Under the pieces are notes generated by a model. It saw nothing but the letters and a program-made list of their open reading frames with translations, ran no database searches and was not told the DNA's origin. The position numbers and the translations under genes were made by a program. From the NCBI GenBank assembly GCA_037176725.1, contig JAZBRS010000076.1, positions 123,337,001-123,401,000 on the forward strand: 64,000 nucleotides of DNA. Reading direction: 5' to 3'. The DNA is from Posidonia oceanica. Lineage: Eukaryota; Streptophyta; Magnoliopsida; Alismatales; Posidoniaceae. This document shows positions 54,829-64,000 of this stretch, one piece after another. Every line of letters starts with the position of its first letter. Position 1 is the stretch's first letter.

Positions 54829-57200
54829 TCAGGAGATCCTAGGGGTGTGCAAAAGGTCCTCCCAAGTGAAAGGGAGCTAAAGGTGCTTAGTGTGTGCAAA
54901 AGGATGCTAAAATGCAAGACTAAATGAATGCAGAATGCATGCACAAGCAAAAGGAAACAAGGGGAACAAACTTGGAAAAGACGGGAGTTCAAAAGCATTT
55001 TTGAAAAAGTAAAGGGGCTAAAATGCAAATTTCCACAAAAGATGGGGTTCACAGAGGAGGGTTTTGAAAACAGGAGAGGGCAGAGGGTTATTTTGCAAAA
55101 GACTGGGCTCAGAAAGCTAATTTGAAAAGAGGGTATGCATTGGAAGAAGTTTTGAAAACAAATGAAAATCAAGATGCAATTTTGGAAAAACTAGGGTCAA
55201 AAATGCAAATTTTTCAAAAAACAGGTTTCTGGGGAGTCTGGGGATGCAAGTGGAGGGTCTACATGCAATTTTGTAAGCATAGGAGCTAAGATGCAACTTT
55301 AGGGGCAAAACAGTCTTTTTACATGGTTTTAAAAAGATGCAAGGACCTATGTGTGATTTTTGAATCATGCAGGGGTCAAATATGCAATTTTGTATGGTAA
55401 ATATGCTTTGAAAAGACTGAAAAGGACTGATGTGTAATTTCTGATAAAATAGGGGCCAAAATGGAATGCAGTAAGCAAAAATGCATGCAAATGGTTACTG
55501 TCCATTTAAAATGGACCTAAATGCAAATGCCAGGAAACAGAGGGAAGAAAATGCAATACAACAAGCAAAAATAAAAAATAAAACCTAAGTTTCTACAGTG
55601 CATGGACCTATATGCAAAATCAAAAACATGCTGGGATGCAGAATGCAATTTCATATGGTAAAATGCATGCAATTAAATGAACTGATTTAGGGCAGGACTT
55701 ATATGCAAAAATAAAAAACAGAAGGGCTAAAATGCAAAGAGTTACAACAGCACAGCACAGTAAAGGGACTGGAAAGAAAATACTGAAAAGCAGAGATAAA
55801 AGCAGCAATTTAGCATGGTTTTTAATTAAAAACTAAGCATATTAAATGGACAGAGGACTGAAATGCAAAAATTAAAAAAGTTATGGCAAACATGCAATAT
55901 CTGCACAGAAATCTTATAACTAAGAAAATAAATGCACAGTGATTTGCCGGCGGTGGCTGGCACTGTAGCAGTGAGCCACCGGCGCTCACCACCGCCGACA
56001 CAGGGGGCTTGGGGAGGCGCGAGACGGCGGAGGACGTAGCCGGCGACCGTGCGGAGCTCTGGGAATCGTCGGGAGTCCGTTCTGCTGGGCGGAGCGTCCG
56101 GACATCAGGGGACCGGCGCCGGAGAAGAGGAACTGACCGGCGAGTCGAGGACGGAGCAAGAAGGCCGGAGAACTGGTTCTGGTCAGCGGGAAAGCTTCAG
56201 AGGAAGGAGAGAGAGCTGAGGAGGTGAAGAATTACCTTTTCGCGTGTCTGGTGCGTCCTCCCGACCTCAGTAGTGTCGGAGCTGGCCGGCGATGGTCGTG
56301 CAGTTGCAGCGGCGACTGTCGGGTGCTTGCGGAGGTTGGAGCTGGCTCAGAGCGAGCTTCCGGTGCTCCCTGAGTGATCGGACGCGAGCTTCGAAGCTCG
56401 GAGCAGAATCTGGCACCTTTTGGGTTCAGCAAAGTGACTGGAGATGGGGGGAGGGTGTTGCTGCTCGTCGGAGCTGGTGGAACCTTCCGGGAGGTAGCTG
56501 GAGGCTCGGGGAGTGATTCTGGATTGTTGGATTGGGCTTCTGGAGAGCGTGGAGAAGATTTGGAGATTGGGTCGGTTTCTGGTCAGTGGAGAAGGCAAGT
56601 GTTTGTAGTGGAGTCTGTAGGCTGTGGTGGATGGTTGGGTTCGAGGTCTGGTGTTCTGGAAAGGTGGAGGTTCAGTGAATCTCTGGGTGGAGTTTGGAAG
56701 AAAGTTGCGGACTGGAGTGGAGGGAATTGTTGAATGGGTTGTGTTGGCTTGCAGTGGTGATTAGGTGGAGTTTCAGGGCGGTTTTAGGTGGTGAAAAGGC
56801 AATGGGATGTCGGGAGATGAAGGTTGGTAGTTGGGTGAGATTGGGGGGACAACTGGGAGAAGGATGAAGGCTTGGAGTGGTGCTGGTTTGTGGGAAAAAG
56901 GAGAGGAGGATTTTCTGAATTTCTGAAGAGAAAGGAGAAGGCTTCGGGTGGAGATTGCTCTGGAATGGGTGGCCTCTCTCCGGGATGCCAAAGACTCCCT
57001 CAGACACTCTCTTCTCGCTCTCTCTTTTCTAGAATTGGAAGGTGAAGAGAAAGAGAAGGGAGGTCACTCAAGAGGGGAAGATCGCTGTGGAATTCTGCTC
57101 TGGGATCCTCTCCACTCTCTGGTTCCTCACTGATGGCTCGATTGCTCTCGCTCGATTGCTCACTCAGGTCACACGGTTCGCTCACACTGGATTGAAGGAG
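54829..57200 (-). mobile_element. LTR fragment E (middle part of another Ogre-type LTR)
   Basis: Begins in mid-LTR at AGGAGATCCTAGGGGTGTGC, matching LTR A from about 4118, and runs to the equivalent of about 6565 in A. It lacks roughly the first 1.5 kb. Its ATGCAA zone and hairpin are closer to LTR D than to the adjoining LTR C, so it comes from a different element. The right limit is the start of LTR D, which appears to be inserted in it. Its remainder should lie to the right of Element D, outside the window. Confidence 0.8.
55948..55997. repeat. LTR hairpin (version E)
   Basis: Outer arms CGGCGGTGG (55948-55956) and CCACCGCCG (55989-55997) pair. An alternative inner stem uses GGTGGCT with AGCCACC and CACTG with CAGTG around a TAG loop. 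The loop motif CACTGTAGCA is shared with all other LTRs. Confidence 0.75.
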
Positions 57201-57894
57201 TGTAGTAATCCCGGTGTTCAGATCGTCCATGCACGTTGCCAAAGCTCGTGTACACCGATCGGAATCAGGCTCACTATAAGCGGCTATGTCCGAGAAGGAA
57301 AACCTAACTCGAAAACATTTAAAAGAGAGAAAAAGGGAAAGAAAAGAAGAAGATAAGACAAAATCGGAGTCGCCACCAAGTCTATTAGATCGGGAGACAA
57401 GGAAAATCGGGGAAATGCGTGAATAATCATGCAAAACCAAGCAAAAGATGCAATGCAAGGCAATGCAGAAGAAATAAGATGCAAATGAATGCAAATGTTG
57501 TGACTCGTGCCTAGGATAAGGGCAATATGGTCATTACGGGCCAAGAGAGGGTAAGGACTCCTGTTACGTGCGGGGAAGGTGTTAGGCACCCCCGACACGC
57601 CCGAGAATCGGTCTTTCTGGGCTTACACTCGCATACGCAAGAAAATGCAGATTTTGAATGCCTAAGTGCCAATGAATGCCTATCTAGATGCTCAAAGGTG
57701 CGCTCTAAGTGAGGGAATGCAGTGCAGGAAAGTAAACGTGCAATCTATGCGCTCAGCAACGCTGTCTATGTTCCGAACCGGGCGAAACCTGGCTCGTGAG
57801 AACTCCAGGCAGTAAGCATCACTGCCTTATATGCAAATGCGGGCGATAAAACAAAACAGCGGGGAAAAACAGGCAATGCAAGCGACATGCAGAG

Positions 57895-58935
57895 AAAAAC
57901 GGCGTAAAACACACAAAACGAGGCAAGAACGCAAAACGATGCAAGGAGCGAGGCCGACACGCGAAACGATGCGAGAAACAGAACAAGAACGCGAAACGGT
58001 GCGGGAAAACGAAAAGGGGCGCAAAACAGAGCAAGAAAACAAAGCGGCACGCAAAACGGGGCGAGAAAACGAGAGGGCACGCAAAATGGAGCAAGAAAAC
58101 TAAAGGGCACACAAAACGGAGCGAGAAAACCAAAGGGCATGCAAAACGGAGCGAGGAAACGAAGCTGCGCGCAAAACGGAGCGAGAAAACCAAAGGACAC
58201 GCAAAACGGAGCGAGAAAACGGGAGGACACGCAAAACAGTGCAAGACAAAGAAGCGGCACGCAAAACGGAGTGAGAAAACGAAGCTGCACGCAAAACGGA
58301 GCAAGAAAACCGAAGGGCACGCGAAACGGAGCGAGAAAACCAAAGGGCACGCAAAACGGAGTGAGGAAACGAAGCTGCACGCAAAACAGAGCGAGAAAAC
58401 CAAAGGACACGCAAAACGGGGCGAGAAAATGGGAGGACACGCAAAACGGTGCAAGACAAAGAAGCGGCATGCAAAACGGTGCGAGAAAACAGAACTACGC
58501 GCAAAACGGAGTAAGAAAACCAAAGGACACGCAAAACGGAGCGAGAAAATGGGAGGGCACGCAAAACGGTGCCAAAAGCTGCGTGAAAACGAAACTGCGC
58601 GCAAAACGGAGCAAGAAAATCAAAGGGCACGCAAAATGATGCAAAACAAAGAAGCGGCACGCAAAACGGTGCGAGGAAACGAAGCTACACGCAAAATGGA
58701 GCAAGAAAATCAAAGGGCACGCAAAATGATGCAAAACAAAGAAGCGGCACGCAAAACGGTGCGAGAAAACAGAACTGCGTGCAAAACGGAGCAAGAAAAT
58801 CAAAGGGCACGCAAAACGATGCAAAACAAAGAAGCAGCATGCAAAACGGTGCGAGAAAACAGAACTGCACGCAAAACGGTGCAAGACAAAGAAACGGCAC
58901 GCAAAACGATATAAGACAAAGCGAAAAGAGCGCGC
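57895..58935. repeat. Expanded 30-bp minisatellite in LTR D (~33 units)
   Basis: Units such as GGCACGCAAAACGGAGCGAG followed by AAAACCAAAG; blocks of two- and three-unit patterns recur (for example the AGAAGCGG and GAAGCTGC variants), showing local higher-order duplication. It is about three to four times longer than in LTRs A, B or C. ORFs of up to 261 codons across it are by-products. Confidence 0.9.
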
Positions 58936-60281
58936 AAAAGCCATGCGATGCGAATGATATGCAAAACGATACTGCCGAAGTTCAGGGGGACTTATCTTGG
59001 GCATCCGGAGCCTGATCTGAGATCTGCTTGGTCCATGCTGAAGAGCGCTTCGCCGCGGTCATCCAGGCAGCTTATTTGAGAAGATCCAACGGCCGGATTG
59101 GAAGATATCGCAGCTTCAAGGCAGAAGGGCCATAATAGGGGAGAAGAACAGATCTAAGTGTTCGGGAGGTCCTAGGGGTGTGCGAAAGGTCCTCCCAAGT
59201 GAAGGGGAGCTAAAAGTGCTTAGTGTGTGCAAGGGGATGCTTAGTGCAAAGCTAAATGGACGCAGAATGCATACAAAAGCAAGAAGAAACAAGGGGAACA
59301 AACTTGGAAAAGACAGAAGTTCAAAAGCATTTTTGAAAAAGAAGAGGGGCTAAATGCAAGTTTTCACAAAGGATGGGGTCCACAGAGGAGGGTTTTGAAA
59401 ACAAGAGAGGGCCGGGCTTTATTTTGCAAAAGACTGGGTTCAGAGAGCTATTTTGAAAAGAGGGTATGCATCAGAAGAAGTTTTGAAAACAAAAGGAGGT
59501 CAGAATGCAATTTTGGAAAAAAGCTGGGGTCTAAAGTGCAAATTTTCCAGAAAACAGGGTTCCGGGGATTCCGAGAATGCAAGTGGAGGGTCTACATGCA
59601 ATTTTGTGAGCATAGGAGCTAAGATGCAGCTTTAGGGGCAAAACTGTCTTTTTACATGGTTTTTAAAGGATACAAGGACCTATGTGTGATTTTTGAATCA
59701 TGCAGGGGTCAAATATGCAATTTTGTATGGTAAACATGCTCTGAAATCAGAAGACTGGACTGATGTGCAATTTAAAAAAAAACAAAGGCCAAAATGCAAT
59801 GTAATAAGTAAAAATGCATGCAGGAGGCTACTGTCCATTTAAAATGGACCTAAATGCAAAAATGCAAAAACAGAGGGGCAAATATGCAATGCAGTATGCA
59901 AAAAGTCAAAAATAAAGCCTAAGTTACCACAGTGCATGGACCTAAGTGCAAAATCAGTAAAGCATGGGGACACAGAATGCAATATGACATGGCAAAATGC
60001 ATGCAGTTAAATGATCTGACTTAGAATAGGACCTAAATGCAAAAATTAGAAACAGAGGGACTAAAACATAAAAAATTACAACTATACAGCACAGTAACAG
60101 GACCAAAAGGAAAATACTGAAAAACAGGAATAAAAGCAGCAATTTAGCATGATATCAAATTAAAAACTAAGCAACTTAAATAAACTAAGGACCAAAACGC
60201 AAAAATATAAAAACTTAAGGCAGAAATGCAATGTTTGCACAGAAACTATATAATCAGAAAAATAACTGCACAGTGATTTGC

Positions 60282-60331
60282 CGGCGGTGGCTGGCACTGT
60301 AGCAGTGAGCCACCAGCGCTCACCACCGCCG
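60282..60331. repeat. LTR hairpin (version D)
   Basis: The same outer arms as version E, CGGCGGTGG (60282-60290) and CCACCGCCG (60323-60331), with the inner CACTG/CAGTG stem preserved. Confidence 0.75.
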
Positions 60332-63300
60332 ACATAGGGGGCTTGGGGAGGCGTGAGACGGCGGAGGGCGCTACCGGCGTTCGTCCGGAGCTTCGGAGGC
60401 TGTCGGAGGACCGCTCTGTCGGCCAGAACAGCGAGAAGACAGAGTATCGGTGCCGGAGAAGAAGGAGTGACCGGCGAGTTGCAGGCGGAGCTGGAGGGCC
60501 GGGAATCTACTTCTGGTTGGCGGAAAAGCATCAGGAGGAGGAGAGAGAGAAGGGGAGGTGAGGAGATACCTGCGTGCGTGTCCGGAGCGTGCTCCCGACC
60601 TCGGCAGGATCGGAGGTGACCGGCGGTCCTCGTCTGGTCGCAGCGGTGAGCTCCAGCGGCTCGCGGTGGTTGGGGCTTCTTCAGGACGTTCTTCCGGAGC
60701 TCCTCGGATGATCAGATGGTGCTTCTGCAGCTCGAGCGGAAGATTGGGTTTTTTGGGTTGACAGTGAGCAGCCGGAGGTGGGGGGCCTTGTCCGCTGCTC
60801 GTCCGGCGAAGCGGAGCCTTCGGGGAGATTGCTGGGAGTTCGGCGAAGCTGTGTGGATGATCAGAGGGGTTTTCTGGTGAGTGTGGTGTGAGGTTGGGAG
60901 TCGGGCTGATTTTGGGTCCGAGGTGAGGTAAGGTGTTTATAGTGTTGTTCTTGGTCTGTGGTGGATGGTTAGGTTTGAGGTCGGAGGCTTTGGAAAGGTG
61001 AGTGTTCGGTGAATCTCTGGGTGGATTTTGGGAGAAGGTTGTGGGCTGGAGTGGAGGGAATTGCTGAGGGGAGTTGTGTTGGGTTCTGGTTGGTGTTCAG
61101 GGTGATTTGAAGGTGTTTCGTGCAGTGGAAAGGCAATGGGATGGTCGAGGGAGATAGCTGGGTTGCTGGGTGAGTTTGGGGGATCAATTGGAAGAGGAAT
61201 CCGGGCTTGGACGGGGTTTGGGTTACTGGAAAAAGGAAGAGAAGTCTTGCTGAAATCAGAGGAAGAAAAGTGGAGGATTTTGGTGTGGGAATGCTCTGGA
61301 ACGGTCGCTTCTCTCCGGGGTGCTCAGGGAGGACCTTCAAGCTCTCCCTCCCTGCCCTCTCTTCTCTGGAATTGGAGCGTGAAAAGGGGGAGAATCCAGG
61401 TGTCTTTTTTGGGTCTTGGTTTGCCGGGAAGGGAAGAAATCTCGGTTTCTGGGTGGATTCCAGAGGAAAAAAGGAGGGTTCTCTCTTTGGCTGGGAATCA
61501 CTCGGGGGTGTTCTCTTCCGGGGATGCTTCGGTCCTCTGGTTTCTTCTCCTCTCCTCCTCCCGATTAAGGTTCTGCTCCTCCCTCTTTTTTGTTTTGCAG
61601 GTCTGTACGACTGTGGCAATTAATTGCCGAGGAAGCGGTGGCAGGAGCACGGACGAGGTTCGGCGCACGCCGGTCCGGTCCGAGCAGATGGCGTGCGAGC
61701 ACACGCCTGGCCATGGCAGAAGACCGCAGGAGATCGCAGCAGCTGCAGGCGGCGGGTACTGTGCGGAGGGAGGGAAGGAGGAAGAAGACTGTAGCCGCGG
61801 GCCGGGCCTGGAAATTTGAAAAAAAAAAGAAGGAAAAAAAGGAAAACGGACTGATGGGCCCAGTAAGGAAGAAAAGAAAAATAAAATGGAAGAAAGAAAG
61901 AAAGAGAGGGAAAAGAAAGGAAATAAAATTAGAAAAAAATAAATTAAAATAAATAAATGTACTAGAAAGATTGTGTTGTGGGTTAGGGTTTTAATTAGAT
62001 TTTTTTAATGACTGTTTTGGGGTTAATTAATGTGTTTTGGGCTTGATTAGGGTTTTAGGGCTTTCTTTTGTTTTTAATTTCTTTTCCACTTGATTAAGTG
62101 TTTGTTAAATCTTTTGAATTGTTTTTTTAAAATTGTGTTTTCTTGTTAAGTATTTTAGGATGTTAATTAGGATTTTTAGGATTTATTTTTATATTAATTA
62201 GAGTGGGTTTTGGCTTTTAGTTTTAATCTTTTAAGGTTTTCTTTTCTTAAGTCTTTTGAATTATGTTTTGATTTTTTATTTGTTAATTTTTCTTGGAATT
62301 TTTAGTTGGATTTCTCTGGCTTGATGGGGTGTTTTTTAAGTCTTTTAAACGTGTTTTCCTTTTCCTTTTTAATTAAGTTTTTATGTTGTTCTTCTTATGT
62401 TTACTAAGTTAAGTCTTTGGCTTCTTTAATTACTTGTTTTAGTGTTTGTTTTTTTAATTCTCCTTTTTAGGGTTTGTTTTTTTTTAATTCTTGTGATAGA
62501 GTTTTCACTTTAGGTTGCTTTTGATTTTATTTCAGTTTTTTTCTTTGATTTTACAGTATTTTCTTTTAGTTTGCATGCTTGATTTTCTTTTTAGCTTGGT
62601 TTAATTGGGTTTAAGTTTTTAATTGTTTGTTTTATGTTTTTAAATTATTTTTCTTAGAGTTCTGGTTTGTTTCTCTTATGTTTTAGAGTTTTAGAGATTT
62701 TTAGGCTTTTTTATGGATTTTAGCAAAAGGAAAAAAAGGAAAAGAGAAAAGGGAGGAAATGGAAAAAGGAGGGAAATAGAGGGAAAAGAGATAGGTTTGA
62801 GGGAAATGATTTTTAAAATTCAGGGAAAATGCTAAAAATAAAATAAAATAGGAATAAGATAGAGAAGGGATAGAAGTACAAAGGGGGGCCACGGCCAAGC
62901 CAGAAAAAGGGCAAGAAGGGGATGAAAAGAGAGACGATAATCAGAAGAGAGAGAGGAGAGAGAAAACGATAATCCCAGAGAGAGAAAACGATAATTTGGC
63001 CAAAAGGAGAGCTTAGAGGTCTCGGAAAGGGATGAAACTTTGCGGGTGTAGGGTCTAGGGTTTGAGGAGCTGGCTCCGAAGTTTTGGTTTGATTCTGTGA
63101 AGGTTTTAGAGGGGTTTCAAGGTGTAGAAAAAGGTAGTTTTGCCTAAGTTTCCTAGGGTTTTTGGGAGGGGTTCTGATTTGAAATTTTGCAGGCTTTTTG
63201 GTGGGTTTGCTAAGTCATCAGGGGTGAGCTTTCCTATGAATTTTGGTTAGTTTTCATGTTCGGGAAAGGGGGTAATCCCAGGTTGAGTTTGGGCTTGTTT

Positions 63301-63385
63301 TGAGGGAAAAGGGGAAGAGAAAGGTGTAGGTTTGGGTCTAGATTCGGGTTCAGCAGCCACCAAAAGGTTCCAATCGATCCGGCCT

Positions 63386-63476
63386 GTCAAAATGGGGTGT
63401 CTACAGATGCCCCTCCCTGAGCGAGGCCGAGCGAAGCGAGGCCGCTGCTCACGGTTGACGGGACACCCCATTTGAC
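63386..63476. repeat. Inverted repeat enclosing the polypurine tract of Element D
   Basis: GTCAAAATGGGGTGTC at the LTR end (63386-63401) pairs with GACACCCCATTTGAC at 63462-63476, with one extra A. It is the counterpart of the repeat at 20395-20478 in Element B. Confidence 0.8.
63406..63418 (-). other. Polypurine tract of Element D
   Basis: AGGGAGGGGCATC on the minus strand, immediately upstream in sense of the LTR start TGTAGACACC. Identical to the PPT of Element B. Confidence 0.85.
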
Positions 63477-64000
63477 CGGCGAGAGCAGAGAGTTGTTATC
63501 GGCGTGAGCCACTTATTCGGCGGATGCGCCGAACGTCGTAGATCGTTGCCGCAGTGCAATGTGCCGGTGCAGATGGATGAAATGCCATGTATGCGATGCA
63601 TGCTAATGCGGATGCGATGCAAAAGTTAGTGCTGAAGTTAGTACCGAAGGGAGGCCGAAACGACGCGGATGACACTGGTGATGCCGATGACGCTGAAGAG
63701 GGGCGTTGCAGTGCGTCGCGGAGCTTGGTGGGATGTCCAGACCTGCTACAGAAAGAAGAATGGCCAATGCTCACAAAAGTGCGACGGGAGAGATGGACCC
63801 TTTCCCAGACGCGGAGGGATGCGGGACCCCATCCTTTGGGACGAAGTCGCGCGGAGGAGGTGATAAGTTGTCGGACTCATCGACCGGATGAGTTTCGGAT
63901 CATCAGCCGAGGGTGATAGTTTACGGTCCTGTCAACCGGAATGATAGTTTACAGTCCTATCAACTGGAAGGGGCAGTTGTGAGTGATAGTTACTGGATAT
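63419..64000 (-). mobile_element. Element D, 3' internal region (partial)
   Basis: Aligns with 20424-21070 of Element B: the same start (GAGCGAGG), the same inverted repeat, and from about 63880 the hairpin repeats (GATGA/TCATC, GATAG/CTATC, GATA/TATC). It runs off the right edge, where the accessory ORF and pol of Element D are expected. No credible ORF in this stretch. Confidence 0.85.

Larger units (their letters stand above)
57201..63405 (-). mobile_element. LTR D: 3' LTR of Element D (~6.2 kb)
   Basis: Ends GGGGTGTCTACA at 63405, followed by the PPT, so it is the 3' LTR of an element extending to the right. The left end is ambiguous: TGTAGTAATCCC at 57201, interrupted after 12 bp by 43 bp not found in the other LTRs, or TGTACACCGATC at 57250. 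Zones: conserved block 57553-57634; large 30-bp minisatellite 57895-58935; ATGCAA zone 59280-60250; hairpin 60282-60331; GC-rich zone to 61830; T-rich zone 61970-62710; purine stretch 62720-63000. A 227-codon ORF at 61136-61819 shows no domain. Confidence 0.88.

Noticed and set aside
57766..58660. ORFs of 186-261 codons in the 30-bp LTR minisatellite (also at 3108-3680, 14631-15215, 37048-37632 and 49511-50257)
   Set aside because: Open frames on both strands result from a 30-bp period; the translations are low-complexity Arg/Lys- or Phe/Cys-rich repeats.

Overview
This window is nuclear DNA of a seed plant, probably a flowering plant, and consists almost entirely of repeats. I see no host gene, tRNA, rRNA or CRISPR. 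The plant assignment rests on Tat/Ogre-lineage Ty3/gypsy retrotransposons with a Tat-type gag zinc knuckle, a second (archaeal-like) RNase H, a plant-mobile-domain-like accessory ORF and an Ogre-type primer site. The species cannot be told from the sequence.

Layout, with every retroelement reading on the minus strand. Element A: decayed gag and leader (1-2604), then its 5' LTR (2605-8529). Satellite: an array of 81-bp units (8530-14124 and 42828-49010), about 145 copies, split in two by Element B. Element B: a complete, very young 28.7-kb Ogre-like element (14125-42827) flanked by the 5-bp target duplication CCTGG. Its two 6286-bp LTRs differ at only two positions that I noticed. Its sense order is 5' LTR (42827-36542), PBS, 1.3-kb leader, one uninterrupted gag-pro-RT-RH-aRH-INT ORF (35209-26327), a spacer with a long polypurine stretch, a 400-codon PMD-like ORF (24769-23567), about 3 kb of tandem repeats, PPT, and 3' LTR (20410-14125). 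Region C: an LTR flush with the satellite (49011-54828), lacking its last ~26 bp, fused to a fragment E of a different LTR (54829-57200). Element D: an LTR (about 57201-63405) inserted in E and followed by its PPT and the 3' internal repeats (63406-64000), so it is a 3' LTR whose element continues to the right.

All LTRs share one plan: a conserved end block with a PBS-like motif and a G-rich motif, a 30-bp minisatellite of very different copy number, a degenerate ATGCAA-rich zone, an inverted repeat whose arms change together between copies, a GC-rich zone, a purine stretch, a T-rich zone and a second purine stretch. The order of events inferred is: satellite first; A and C inserted into it; C joined to E by deletion or illegitimate recombination; D inserted into E; B inserted last.

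The least routine signals are the short hairpins in the 3' untranslated part of B and D, whose stems vary in a compensating way; the arm-covarying LTR hairpin; an inverted repeat that encloses the PPT; and an 81-bp satellite that is a fused dimer of a ~40-bp monomer and stays open in one frame on both strands.
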